This document shows, piece after piece, positions 25,500 through 34,345 of a DNA stretch of 64,000 nucleotides (positions are counted from its first letter, which is position 1; each line of letters opens with the position of its first letter). The notes below the pieces were generated by a model. It was not told the origin of the DNA, made no database searches, and saw only the letters and a program-made list of their open reading frames with translations. The position numbers and the translations under genes are program-made. The stretch covers positions 1 to 64,000 of the forward strand of contig NZ_MPVN01000003.1 of the NCBI RefSeq assembly GCF_001955535.1, read 5' to 3'. The stretch comes from Paenibacillus sp. FSL H7-0326. Its GTDB lineage: Bacteria; Bacillota; Bacilli; Paenibacillales; Paenibacillaceae.

Positions 25500-26459
25500 A
25501 TGAAAGAATTATTAAAATTTGAGGAATGGCACCTACCTGAGGGAGTGTCTACACATGGTCTAGTTGTCAACGCCCGTGAATTGCTGCATGTTGGCCTTGA
25601 AGGCAGAAGGGTAGAGCGCTTAACAGGTGAATCTTCTGAAAGCTACATATTAAAGCAACTTCCTCTCGAAGGAGTGAATACAGGAGAAAGCTGGGCTTAT
25701 GCAAAAGTATTGCCTCATCTCCCTGTCATGTATCCTCGACTGATTGCCCAATCGAAAGATCGTACGCAGGAGACACCATGGCTTCTCTTTGAGGATATGG
25801 GAACGATACATCACGAAGTAGATGAGTCTATGCTTATACAGATTGCTGAATGGATGGCGTTATGGCATGCTGTGCCGCTCGATCCTTACCCGGAGTTATC
25901 ACGTTCTGGTCAGAAGCCGGGATATGATGCGATTGTGACTGATTTATCGGCAAAAAGAAGTGTAATAAGTAGGCTCTTAAAGTCGCTAGGTTATGAAAAG
26001 AATGAAGTGAATGCTTTCTATGATAAGCTGGAGCGATTGTCTTTCTCCGATGTAGAAGTGTATTCTCATGGTGATTTGCATCCTGGCAATTATGGAAGGA
26101 CATCCTCTGGCAGAATTGTGGTGCTCGATTGGGAGCACAATCATCGGAATTCACCCTTGTGGGACTTGTATCATATGCTTGATATGTCACATCCGCTGTA
26201 TCCAAGAATGCCTGACGTACTCATTCGTGACAAGGTGCTGGATGCTTACCTTGAATTCTCTCAAGCGCATGGAAGGCTTTATGATAAAGAACCGTTCAAA
26301 AAAGATTATATGCTGTTCGCAGCAGCCTTTTCCTTGTGGATGCTTACCCTGATAGATCATGATTTGCAGGACCCAGGGAGCATCTGGCCGCAGGATAGCT
26401 TGAGGAGACAGAGGGAAGAAACATGGAAGACAATCATCGATATAATTGAAACATTCTGA
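25500..26459 (+). CDS. aminoglycoside phosphotransferase-like (APH/choline kinase fold) protein, 319 aa
   Basis: Kinase-like fold with the catalytic loop VYSHGDLHPGNYG (about residues 187-200; Asp as base, Asn for metal) and the metal-binding VLDWEHN (about 208-214). The Lys-bearing N-lobe (ESYILKQLP) is shorter than usual. Such proteins phosphorylate small hydroxylated molecules; an antibiotic-resistance role should not be assumed. The ATG at 25500 follows GGGGGAT. A bidirectional terminator separates it from the convergent GNAT gene. Confidence 0.8.
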   Translation: MKELLKFEEWHLPEGVSTHGLVVNARELLHVGLEGRRVERLTGESSESYILKQLPLEGVNTGESWAYAKVLPHLPVMYPRLIAQSKDRTQETPWLLFEDMGTIHHEVDESMLIQIAEWMALWHAVPLDPYPELSRSGQKPGYDAIVTDLSAKRSVISRLLKSLGYEKNEVNAFYDKLERLSFSDVEVYSHGDLHPGNYGRTSSGRIVVLDWEHNHRNSPLWDLYHMLDMSHPLYPRMPDVLIRDKVLDAYLEFSQAHGRLYDKEPFKKDYMLFAAAFSLWMLTLIDHDLQDPGSIWPQDSLRRQREETWKTIIDIIETF

Positions 26460-26498
26460 ATTAAATTCGAGCCATATTAATTTATCATTCGTACAAAA

Positions 26499-26526
26499 AA
26501 ACCTAACAAATATGTTAGGTTTTATC
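26499..26526. terminator. bidirectional terminator
   Basis: AAACCTAACA (26499-26508) and TGTTAGGTTT (26513-26522) form a perfect 10-bp stem, with A- and T-runs on the two sides, between convergent genes. Confidence 0.85.
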
Positions 26527-26537
26527 TATTATTTCTT

Positions 26538-27086
26538 TTATGAAAAATGCAATCTCTCTCCCAAAAGCGATGCTGCCTCGATCCGGTAACCTTTGACTAG
26601 TGTGTCTCCATTCCAAATGTCGGTATCAAATGCACGTTTAAATCCCAGCCTTTCATACAGCTTTACAGCGGAAGCCATCATATCCGAGGTATGTAAATTT
26701 AGTGTGGATGCTCCCAGCTGAATCGACCTGCGGGCAGCTTCTTGAATGAGGAGGGTAGCAATTCCAAGACCTCGTGCCGCAGGGGAGACGGCTAACAATC
26801 TAATAATTGGAGAATGTATTCCCATTTCAGGTTTTCCATAGGCCGATTCTGAAGAATGAAACATTTGTACACTGCCAACGATGTTCCCTTCAGTTAATGC
26901 GATCAAACGTGCAACAGGAGCACTCCCGTATACAGAAGCCTTAATCGATTCACGATATTCTTCCCATCGGTCCGGAGGCATCGTGAGGGCATACTGCCCA
27001 TAGGCTTCTACCATGACTTCAGCAATCATATCGGCTTCCCATTCCTCAGCATCACGGATGATGACATTTTGTACGTTGGAACTCAT
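26538..27086 (-). CDS. GNAT family N-acetyltransferase, 182 aa
   Basis: Motif A of the acetyl-CoA site reads IIRLLAVSPAARGLGIATLLIQEA (about residues 92-115), followed by a typical beta5 and C-terminal KLYERLGFKRAF. The ATG at 27086 is 8 nt from AAGGAG; a GTG three codons earlier overlaps the spacer. It is divergent from the LysR gene that heads the sulfur operon. Because cysteine-derivative pathways of the ytm/yxe type need an N-acetyltransferase (SnaA) and none lies inside the operon, this gene is a candidate for that role; that is inference from position only. Confidence 0.85.
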   Translation of the reverse strand: MSSNVQNVIIRDAEEWEADMIAEVMVEAYGQYALTMPPDRWEEYRESIKASVYGSAPVARLIALTEGNIVGSVQMFHSSESAYGKPEMGIHSPIIRLLAVSPAARGLGIATLLIQEAARRSIQLGASTLNLHTSDMMASAVKLYERLGFKRAFDTDIWNGDTLVKGYRIEAASLLGERLHFS

Positions 27087-27306
27087 TGATGTCACTCCTT
27101 ATTAAAAAAGTATACGCAAATGATAAAGTGAGATTAGTATACAATTAAATACCAACTAAACATATAGGAAAATAAAAATATTAATATTCTAATAAAAAAA
27201 ATCTATATGTAAGAACTTAAATTTTCACTTGTATTACATTCGGATATGTCTTCATGATAGGAACTGGAGATAATCCTTTTAATTTGCATAAAAGAATAAA
27301 TAAGGA

Positions 27307-27335
27307 TTGACAACGATATGTTGACTACCTAAGAT
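27307..27335 (+). promoter_or_regulatory. lysR promoter
   Basis: TTGACA (27307-27312), a 17-nt spacer and TAAGAT (27330-27335). The rest of the roughly 330-nt divergent gap is very AT-rich with no other feature I can support. Confidence 0.45.
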
Positions 27336-27420
27336 AAGAATAATTTATAGGACTCTTACACGCTTAAAACCTTCTATATTCATAGGAATAATATGCTTTA
27401 TATTATTGGAGGTGCTCATA

Positions 27421-28299
27421 TTGAATATCGAGAACATCGAGGCATTTGTTTACATTAACCACTATGGCAGTTTTAACAAGGCAGCGGACGTTCTTTTTCT
27501 AACTCAACCTACAGTGACAGCACGAATTCAATCACTCGAACGTGAACTTGACTGCAAAGTATTTGACCGGCACGGTAAGCAAATCCTGTTAACAGAGAAA
27601 GGAAGACAGTTCCTCCCTTATGCTCAGCAGATCGTGCAAACCTTTCAAAAAGGAAAACATCACCTTCAGTCCAAAAAAACAATGTCCAATGAGCTGCGAA
27701 TCGGCAGCACGGTTTCTGTCTCCAATTATTTAATGCCAGATCTCTTGATGGTGTTGAATTATCGGTTTCCGGACGTAAGATTTAAATTGTTTACCAATAC
27801 GACAGATGAGCTTATCAATAAACTGATCGCTAAGGAGTTAGACTTGGCCTTTGTTCGTAAAATAGTGAATCCAGCCTTTCAGTCATTCCCATTCTATGAA
27901 GATCCCATTCGTCTCTATGTGTATAAGGAACACCCCCTTGCCTCCGAAGGAACAGCCTCAATTCGCAGCATCCGGCACGAACCTTTAATTTTTTTTGAAT
28001 GCGGATCTTTGGATTGGTTAAGGATACACCGCGTGTTTGAGAGCTTGGAGCAGCCACCGAACATTGTGTTTCAAGCAGATAATCTAGAAACGGCAAAGAA
28101 GCTTGTTATAAGAAAAGCAGGAATCTGCTTCCTTCCTGAGTTGTGTGCTAGGCAGGAAATGCAGGAAGGCACGCTCGTGCCTGTCGACATTATCGAAACA
28201 GCTGGGATCTCGTTGCAAACGAATTTGATTTCGTTAACTGGTGAAAATAGCCTATTTGTAGAATCCTTGCTCGAACGGGTCGCCGAGCTGTCTTATTGA
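27421..28299 (+). CDS. LysR family regulator of the sulfur operon, 292 aa
   Basis: The N-terminal winged helix-turn-helix (NIEAFVYINHYGSFNKAADVLFLTQPTVTARIQSLE, about residues 4-40, given in two parts: recognition around TQPTVTARI) and a LysR substrate-binding domain (about 90-290) are clear. In B. subtilis the equivalent position is held by YtlI, which activates the ytm cystine/sulfur operon. It starts at TTG (27421), 6 nt after GGAGGTG. It precedes the ABC transporter genes in the same direction and probably activates them through the element at 28368-28402. Confidence 0.88.
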   Translation: MNIENIEAFVYINHYGSFNKAADVLFLTQPTVTARIQSLERELDCKVFDRHGKQILLTEKGRQFLPYAQQIVQTFQKGKHHLQSKKTMSNELRIGSTVSVSNYLMPDLLMVLNYRFPDVRFKLFTNTTDELINKLIAKELDLAFVRKIVNPAFQSFPFYEDPIRLYVYKEHPLASEGTASIRSIRHEPLIFFECGSLDWLRIHRVFESLEQPPNIVFQADNLETAKKLVIRKAGICFLPELCARQEMQEGTLVPVDIIETAGISLQTNLISLTGENSLFVESLLERVAELSY

Positions 28300-28367
28300 T
28301 GAATTTCATAAAAGAATAGAAAAACTCTATTAGACGCCGCTGCATAATCACGGTAAAGTTAATGACT

Positions 28368-28402
28368 ATAACAATCCTTACTAAATACATAGGGATTATA
28401 GT
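28368..28402 (+). promoter_or_regulatory. putative LysR-dependent promoter and operator
   Basis: ATAACAATCC (28368-28377) and the partly inverted GGGATTAT (28392-28399) overlap the -35 to -10 region. TATAGT (28397-28402) is a good -10, but the matching -35 (ATCCTT) is poor, as expected for an activator-dependent promoter. Confidence 0.4.
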
Positions 28403-28438
28403 AAATGAAAAAGAGATGTAATGAGAGGGGATAGGGTC

Positions 28439-29272
28439 ATGAGGAAATCCTGGGGTTTCACATTTGCTATTCTGCTGGCTGGAGTTATTGCTGGATGCGG
28501 TGCAGATTCAAACAGCGGGGCTCAATCAAACGAAACAGCAGCGAGTGGGAATGAAGCACAAGTTAAAAAGATTATTGTAGGAACAGGAACAGGATTTCCG
28601 CAAATCTGCTTCATAGACGAAAACGGAAAATTGACGGGTTTTGACGTCGAGCTCGTTCGTGAAATCGATGAACGGTTACCTGGATACGAGTTTGAATTCC
28701 AAACTCAGGAATTTTCCAATCTGCTGCTCAGTCTGGAGACAAAAAAAGTGGATCTAGTCGCCCACCAGATGGAGAAAAACCCGGAGAGAGAAGAGAAGTA
28801 TTTGTTTAATAAAGAGGCTTACGCGCATTGGAGAAATAAAATTATTGTGTCGAAGGACAACAAGGAGCCGATTCAATCGCTTGATGATTTGAAAGGGAAG
28901 AAGGTTCTGACTTCAGCGACCAGTGCCGCAGCACAGATCTTAGAGAATTACAACAAAGACAATAACAATGCGATTAATATCGTTTATCAGAATGGGGCCG
29001 CAAACGATACCGTAAGTCAGATAACAACGGGCCGAGTCGATGCAACGATAGGGGAGGATTTCACCCTCTCGCTCATCGATCCTCAAAGCAAGCTGAAAAC
29101 AATCGGGGAAGAGCTGTCCAAAGCGGACATACTGTTCGTATTCCGGAAAGATGATGCTGAAGGACAACAGCTAGCGGATGCGATTGACGGGGTTATTAAG
29201 GAATTAAAGTCGGACGGTACCTTGTCGGAACTCAGCAAGGAATGGCTTGGCGAAGACTTTACGACAGAGTAA
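28439..29272 (+). CDS. amino-acid/cystine-type ABC transporter binding lipoprotein, 277 aa
   Basis: Lipoprotein signal with lipobox VIAGC (Cys at about residue 20), then a family-3 solute-binding domain (IIVGTGTGFPQICFIDENGK, GFDVELVREIDERL, FQTQEFSNLLLSLETKKVDLV, then DDLKGKKVLTSATSAAAQ). It is anchored outside the membrane and hands ligand to the two permeases encoded next. The start at ATG 28439 is supported by AGAGGGG. By gene order it matches TcyK/TcyJ (cystine and S-containing amino acids) of B. subtilis; the exact ligand is unproven. Confidence 0.9.
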   Translation: MRKSWGFTFAILLAGVIAGCGADSNSGAQSNETAASGNEAQVKKIIVGTGTGFPQICFIDENGKLTGFDVELVREIDERLPGYEFEFQTQEFSNLLLSLETKKVDLVAHQMEKNPEREEKYLFNKEAYAHWRNKIIVSKDNKEPIQSLDDLKGKKVLTSATSAAAQILENYNKDNNNAINIVYQNGAANDTVSQITTGRVDATIGEDFTLSLIDPQSKLKTIGEELSKADILFVFRKDDAEGQQLADAIDGVIKELKSDGTLSELSKEWLGEDFTTE

Positions 29273-29304
29273 GGACTGTACAATCATAGGAAGGAGGACT
29301 GCCG

Positions 29305-30087
29305 ATGGGTGCTCCGTTTGATTTCTCATTTATTATTGATTTCCTGCCCAAATTACTGTCAACGCTGGGTATCACCCTAATGATTGTGACAGGCTCACTT
29401 CTCATCGGTATAATCGTCGGCTTCCTTATTGCCCTTCCTCGTCTCTACCAGTTACCGGTGCTTCAAACCTGTTCCAAAGTGTACATTTCATTTTTTCGGG
29501 GCACACCGATTCTGATTCAGCTATTTTTATTTTATTACGGTCTTCCTGAGCTGCTCATGCTCATCCAAATCGATATGACCCGCGCTCCTGTACTTGTATT
29601 TGTCATTCTAACATACGGACTTCATACAGGAGCTTACATGTCAGAGATGATCAGGGCAGCGGTTACTGCCGTAGATAGAGGACAAATAGAGGCAGCCTAC
29701 GCAATAGGAATGAAAGGACATCAAGTTTTTCGTCGAATCGTCTTTCCACAGGCGCTGGCCATTGCTGTACCTGTGTTCTCGAATACAGTTATTGCACTCT
29801 TAAAGGATACCTCGCTTGCATTTACACTGGGGGTAATGGAAATGACCGGTAAGGCACAAACCTTGGGGTCGATTACCCAGCACTTTATCGAGGCATATAT
29901 TGCTCTTGCTCTCATTTATCTTGTGGTCAGCATGACGCTTGAGAAAACTCTGCTGGCTGCAGAGCATCGGCTATTGCGGCATGAGCTGCCTGATGCGGAA
30001 GTTCGGAGTAAATTCCGTCTTCTAGGAAGAAGGCGTCTCTCAGGGAGTCTCACCGCAAGCGGCGGAATGAAGAAAAGGGGGGCATAA
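29305..30087 (+). CDS. amino-acid ABC transporter permease, 260 aa
   Basis: Polar amino-acid (HisM/TcyL-type) permease with the N-terminal FFRGTPILIQLFLFYYGLP motif and the cytoplasmic coupling loop [23 protein letters not shown]. About five membrane helices. The start has GAAGGAGG upstream. It pairs with the next permease gene (3-bp gap) to form a heterodimer. The C-terminal tail is longer and more basic than usual (RLLGRRRLSG). Confidence 0.92.
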   Translation: MGAPFDFSFIIDFLPKLLSTLGITLMIVTGSLLIGIIVGFLIALPRLYQLPVLQTCSKVYISFFRGTPILIQLFLFYYGLPELLMLIQIDMTRAPVLVFVILTYGLHTGAYMSEMIRAAVTAVDRGQIEAAYAIGMKGHQVFRRIVFPQALAIAVPVFSNTVIALLKDTSLAFTLGVMEMTGKAQTLGSITQHFIEAYIALALIYLVVSMTLEKTLLAAEHRLLRHELPDAEVRSKFRLLGRRRLSGSLTASGGMKKRGA

Positions 30088-30090
30088 ACG

Positions 30091-30801
30091 GTGAAGATTG
30101 ATCCTTCCTTCATATGGACTGCATTCACTCTATTGTTATCTGCCATTCCGACGACACTTGTCATTACCGCAGTTTCGGTAATCGCCGGTTTTGTTATCGG
30201 TGTCATTGTGGCATTTGTTCGAATCTATAAAGTCCCCGTGTTAAGCCATTTGGCGGGAGCCTATGTCACCTTCATTCGCGGAACGCCAATGCTTACCCAT
30301 CTGCTTCTAATCTATTTCGGGCTGCCCGTGATCATCGATTGGGTTTCTGCGCAGCTCGGCTGGGGCTTTAAATCTTCCTCCCTGCCCATGATCGGATTTG
30401 CCTTCGTTTCTTTCTCAATAACTGCAGGTGCCTACATGTCAGAAGTGGTGCGATCCGGACTCCTTGCGGTTAACCGCGGACAGCTGGAAGCGGCCTATTC
30501 CATAGGAATGACCATGATGCAGGGCTTGAGAAGAATTGTATTCCCTCAGGCACTAGCGGTCAGTCTGCCGAATCTATCCAACTCAGTAATTGGCATGCTT
30601 CATGGCTCGACTCTTGCCTTTACCGTATCGGTCGTAGATATTAACGCGAAGGCTCAGATCGTAGCATCGACAAACTGGAAGTATTTTGAGGCTTACTTGG
30701 CGGCTGCACTGATTTTTTGGGGACTGACACTACTGATCGAGCGAATGACAGCGATACTTGAGAAAAGATTAAATCTGCATAATCGAGGTGGAGCCTTATG
30801 A
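30091..30801 (+). CDS. amino-acid ABC transporter permease, 236 aa
   Basis: Second permease of the same family ([19 protein letters not shown], then [23 protein letters not shown]). It starts at GTG after an AAAAGGGGGG ribosome site inside the end of the preceding gene. The stop overlaps the ATPase start by 4 nt (ATGA). TcyM-like by position. Confidence 0.92.
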   Translation: MKIDPSFIWTAFTLLLSAIPTTLVITAVSVIAGFVIGVIVAFVRIYKVPVLSHLAGAYVTFIRGTPMLTHLLLIYFGLPVIIDWVSAQLGWGFKSSSLPMIGFAFVSFSITAGAYMSEVVRSGLLAVNRGQLEAAYSIGMTMMQGLRRIVFPQALAVSLPNLSNSVIGMLHGSTLAFTVSVVDINAKAQIVASTNWKYFEAYLAAALIFWGLTLLIERMTAILEKRLNLHNRGGAL

Positions 30802-31550
30802 TCAAACTGTCGAACATATCCAAGTCCTTTGGGCAAAATCAAGTGCTGAAATCCGTGGATATGACAGTAAACAAAGGGGAGGTTGTCGTCATTCTTGGTC
30901 CGAGCGGCTCCGGTAAAACGACGCTGTTGCGCTGCCTGAATTATTTGGAGAAACCCAATAGCGGAGAAATTGTGATAGGTGATTACCGAGTAGACTGCAA
31001 GCATACAACGAAGAAGGAAATCCATGCGCTGCGGCAAAAATCAGCCATGGTGTTTCAGCAATACAATTTATTTAAGCATAAGACAGCACTAGATAATGTC
31101 ATGGAAGGTCTCGTTATCGTTAAAAAGATGCCAAAAGAAGAAGCGAAAGCACGCAGTGTCGCTTTACTAGAAAAGGTGGGTCTGGGGGAGAAACTGGATT
31201 CCTATCCAAGCCAGCTATCAGGTGGTCAGCAGCAGCGAGTCGGTATTGCGAGGGCGCTGGCATTAGAACCCGAGGTCATTCTATTCGATGAACCGACATC
31301 AGCACTTGATCCTGAGCTCGTAGGAGAGGTTCTGACTGTAATCCGCAACATTGCGAAGGAAGGGATTACGATGATCGTTGTCACACATGAAATGGGTTTT
31401 GCAAGAGATGTGGCAAATCATGTTGTGTTTATGGATGGTGGAATGATCGTCGAGGAAGGCACGCCTGAGCAGATATTTCATCATCCACAAGAGGATCGGA
31501 CGAAGCAATTTTTGAAACGGATCACGCCTGAACTCAATTACGTCATTTAG
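30798..31550 (+). CDS. amino-acid ABC transporter ATP-binding protein, 250 aa
   Basis: All nucleotide-binding motifs are present: Walker [14 protein letters not shown] (about residues 34-46), Q-loop VFQQYNLF, signature [15 protein letters not shown], Walker [15 protein letters not shown] and the H-loop VTHEMGFA. It matches the TcyN/GlnQ class energising polar amino-acid importers. It is the ATPase for the two permeases just upstream and could in principle also serve the SsuC-type permease elsewhere in the island, which lacks one. Confidence 0.93.
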   Translation: MIKLSNISKSFGQNQVLKSVDMTVNKGEVVVILGPSGSGKTTLLRCLNYLEKPNSGEIVIGDYRVDCKHTTKKEIHALRQKSAMVFQQYNLFKHKTALDNVMEGLVIVKKMPKEEAKARSVALLEKVGLGEKLDSYPSQLSGGQQQRVGIARALALEPEVILFDEPTSALDPELVGEVLTVIRNIAKEGITMIVVTHEMGFARDVANHVVFMDGGMIVEEGTPEQIFHHPQEDRTKQFLKRITPELNYVI

Positions 31551-31563
31551 GAGGAAGAAAGGC

Positions 31564-32580
31564 ATGGCAATTACAATAAGCGTTCTTGATCAAAGTCCCA
31601 TTTACCCTGGAGAGACAGCAGTCCATGCATTTGCACACACGGTTCAGCTCGCTCAAAAATCAGAAGAACTCGGTTTTAAACGTTTCTGGGTATCTGAGCA
31701 TCATGATTCGGATACCGTAGCCGGCTCCTCTCCAGAGGTCCTTATCTCTTACTTGCTGGCAAAAACCAATCATATTCGAATCGGCTCGGGAGGTATTATG
31801 CTTCAGCACTATAGTCCGTATAAAGTGGCAGAGAACTTTAATGTGCTTGCTTCACTGGCTCCGGGACGGGTTGATCTTGGTATAGGACGCGCGCCGGGCG
31901 GCTTACCCCGCAGTACTCAGGCATTACAGCAAGGAGTACAGCAGCAGGCAACACTAACCGACAAGATTGTGGAGCTGGAGAAATATGTGTATAACCGACT
32001 GGAAGAACAGCATCCTTTATCGGGATTGCGTGCAGCTCCATTGACCGAAACGCCTCCTGAATTGTACATTCTCGGGGCCAGCACGGGCAGTGCAGAAATT
32101 GCTGCAAAGCTGGGCCTTCCATACGTATTCTCCTTATTTATAAACGGTGACGAAAATATTGCGCTAGAAGCGATACGAACCTATCGCAATTTCTTTGACT
32201 ATTCCCATGGCGCTACACCTCAAATCATTGTAGCTGTATCCGTTATTGTAGCTGACACGCACCAGGAGGCCGAGGCCCTTGCAGGAACGCATAAGCTTGT
32301 TAAAATTCATCTGGCCAGCGGCAAGACGCTGACTCTTGGCACACTCGAACAAGCGGAGGAATTCGGAAGGCAAGCTGGTGAATCCTATACGATTGAAGAA
32401 CAAGAGCCAGCCATTATCAAAGGAACAAAAGAAACCGTGCGGGATAAATTACTCGAACTGGAAGAGCGTTCAGGAATAAGCGAATTTATAATAACCAGCA
32501 ACATACAACCGTTTGATAAGCGCGTTCATTCCTACGAGCTGCTGAGTGAAGCACTCTCCGAGGTTAAGACAGAAGTCTGA
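31564..32580 (+). CDS. luciferase-like FMN-dependent monooxygenase (YtmO type), 338 aa
   Basis: Bacterial luciferase-like TIM barrel: SVLDQSPIYPGETA at the N-terminus, FWVSEHHDSDTVAGSSPEVL, IRIGSGGIMLQHYSPYKVAE, then GRVDLGIGRAPGG. This subgroup (single-component alkanal-monooxygenase-like) includes B. subtilis YtmO of the ytm sulfur operon. It would use reduced FMN from a separate reductase; none is encoded here. It lies 13 bp after the ATPase gene, firmly in the operon. The substrate, probably a thioether or N-acyl cysteine derivative, is inferred. Confidence 0.88.
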   Translation: MAITISVLDQSPIYPGETAVHAFAHTVQLAQKSEELGFKRFWVSEHHDSDTVAGSSPEVLISYLLAKTNHIRIGSGGIMLQHYSPYKVAENFNVLASLAPGRVDLGIGRAPGGLPRSTQALQQGVQQQATLTDKIVELEKYVYNRLEEQHPLSGLRAAPLTETPPELYILGASTGSAEIAAKLGLPYVFSLFINGDENIALEAIRTYRNFFDYSHGATPQIIVAVSVIVADTHQEAEALAGTHKLVKIHLASGKTLTLGTLEQAEEFGRQAGESYTIEEQEPAIIKGTKETVRDKLLELEERSGISEFIITSNIQPFDKRVHSYELLSEALSEVKTEV

Positions 32581-32623
32581 TTTGAGGCCGTAAATACCGT
32601 TTTCTTACAGGAGGACAACTAGG

Positions 32624-33781
32624 GTGACGAAGCAGAATGAATCACTCCGCGTTACAGCGGACCGGATTGTAGATATTCGTCGTGAGCTGCACCGATATCC
32701 AGAGCTTTCAAATGAAGAATTCGAAACGACCGCTCGTATTCGGGGATGGCTTGAAGAGGCGCAGATTCGTATTCTTGATTACTCACTTTCAACGGGTATC
32801 ATTGCAGAAATAGGAGACGCACAGAAAGGACCGATTATTGCCCTGCGTGCAGATATTGATGCACTTCCCATTCAGGAAGAAACGGGGCTTTCTTATGCTT
32901 CCTTGTATCCAGGCAGGATGCATGCTTGCGGGCATGATTTTCATACGGCTGCATTAATAGGGACAGCCTATGCACTCAAAGAGAAGGAGCATCTGCTAAA
33001 GGGAAGAGTCAGACTCATATTTCAGCCTGCTGAAGAAAAAGCGAAAGGAGCTCAGCAGATCATTAACAGCGGAGCACTTGAAGGGGTACAGGCGATATTC
33101 GGCATGCACAATAAACCGGATCTTCCCGTCGGCACGATTGGAATTAAAGAGGGACCACTCATGGCTGCTGCAGACGGATTTATTGTGGAGATCGCTGGAA
33201 AAGGATCACATGCTGCTGTTCCTGAAGCCGGAATTGATCCGATCGTCACAGCATCTCATATCATTACCGCATTGCAAGCCATTGTCAGCAGGAATGTGAG
33301 CTCTTTGAAGAGTGCCGTGATCAGCGTCACCAAACTGCACAGTGGCACAACGTGGAATGTCATTCCCGACAAGGCGCTGCTTGAAGGGACGATTCGCACT
33401 TTTGATGAGGAAGTGAGAGGGGATGTACTTCATCGGTTTAGTCAGGTCGTTGATGGAGTTGCGGCAGCCTTTGGAACGACAGCAACGGTCCGTTGGATTG
33501 AAGGACCTCCTCCTGTAAACAACGATCCTATACTCGCGAAGCTTGGCACAGCAGCAGCTGCAGCAGCTGAATATATGACGGTAGTTCCTGTACCATCCCC
33601 CGCAGGCGAAGACTTTGCAGTATATCAGCAGCACATACCTGGATTATTCGTCTTTATGGGAACATCAGGCCTTCACGAATGGCATCACCCTTCCTTTGAT
33701 TTGGATGAACAGTCCATCCCTGTCAGCATTGGTTTTTTCACTGCACTGGCAGAGCTTGCACTTGAACATTATGCGGAGTAA
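32624..33781 (+). CDS. M20 family amidohydrolase (N-acyl amino acid deacylase; YtnL/YxeP type), 385 aa
   Basis: Dinuclear metallopeptidase motifs of the M20D group are present: LRADIDALP (catalytic Asp region), MHACGHDFHTAALIG (metal Cys/His), QPAEEKAKGAQ (general-base Glu plus metal Glu), MHNKPD, and C-terminal HEWHHPSFD. Family members hydrolyse N-acetyl, hippuryl or indoleacetyl amino acids. In the ytm and yxe pathways this enzyme (SndA/YxeP) removes the N-acetyl group to release cysteine. It starts at GTG (32624) after GGAGG. Confidence 0.88.
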   Translation: MTKQNESLRVTADRIVDIRRELHRYPELSNEEFETTARIRGWLEEAQIRILDYSLSTGIIAEIGDAQKGPIIALRADIDALPIQEETGLSYASLYPGRMHACGHDFHTAALIGTAYALKEKEHLLKGRVRLIFQPAEEKAKGAQQIINSGALEGVQAIFGMHNKPDLPVGTIGIKEGPLMAAADGFIVEIAGKGSHAAVPEAGIDPIVTASHIITALQAIVSRNVSSLKSAVISVTKLHSGTTWNVIPDKALLEGTIRTFDEEVRGDVLHRFSQVVDGVAAAFGTTATVRWIEGPPPVNNDPILAKLGTAAAAAAEYMTVVPVPSPAGEDFAVYQQHIPGLFVFMGTSGLHEWHHPSFDLDEQSIPVSIGFFTALAELALEHYAE

Positions 33782-33842
33782 GCAGATTCGTTTTCTTTAA
33801 GTCTCGTAATCATTTGATAAAAAAATGTAGGAGGAGATTTAT

Positions 33843-34319
33843 GTGAGTAACGTTAATATTGAAGCTTTCTTAAATACATCCCATCAGCTGCAAACCGCCA
33901 TTGCTGGCCTTGAGGAAAGTGAGCTCAAGTGGAAACAGGCTCCGGAAATATGGAGTGTCCAAGAGGTCATTTCTCACCTGGTTGATCACAGCATTGTCGT
34001 CTCATTTCGAATTAGAGATATTCTAGCGGGGACCAAGGTTCAGCTTCCGGCCTTTAATCAGGATGCTTGGGTCAGTGGTCAATACTCCAATGAGGGAAAC
34101 TTGTCCGATATTTTGATAACATTCGAAGCCCTGCTCTATTACAACGGTCTGCTTATTCGTCGGTTAAACAGCACGGATTTGGCGAAAACGGGGATTAACC
34201 CCAAAGGGGAGAATGTTAGTATATCACAGATTATTGCAGGCTTTACGAATCATCTTCAGAACCATTTGGGTCAAATCGAACGGATCCAACAAGCGAAGGC
34301 CGCTCAGGCAATTCATTAA
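33843..34319 (+). CDS. DinB/BstA-superfamily protein, 158 aa
   Basis: Four-helix DinB fold with the expected His ligands: one near VISHLVDHS (about residues 42-49) and two in NHLQNHLGQIERI (about 138-150). DinB/YfiT (BstA) proteins include metal-dependent thiol S-transferases that use bacillithiol. In an operon for S-modified amino acids a thiol-transfer or detoxification role is attractive but unproven. GTG at 33843 is preceded by GGAGGAG at 6 nt. Confidence 0.8.
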   Translation: MSNVNIEAFLNTSHQLQTAIAGLEESELKWKQAPEIWSVQEVISHLVDHSIVVSFRIRDILAGTKVQLPAFNQDAWVSGQYSNEGNLSDILITFEALLYYNGLLIRRLNSTDLAKTGINPKGENVSISQIIAGFTNHLQNHLGQIERIQQAKAAQAIH

Positions 34320-34345
34320 TCGAATTCAGATAAGGAGGATGTAAG

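Noticed and set aside
25334..25522. 62-codon open frame after galU
   Set aside because: It lies within the long hairpin terminator and runs into the ribosome site of the phosphotransferase gene; no coding pattern.
25500..26459. Aminoglycoside resistance gene
   Set aside because: Only the kinase-like fold motifs are shared; no subgroup-specific features support resistance.
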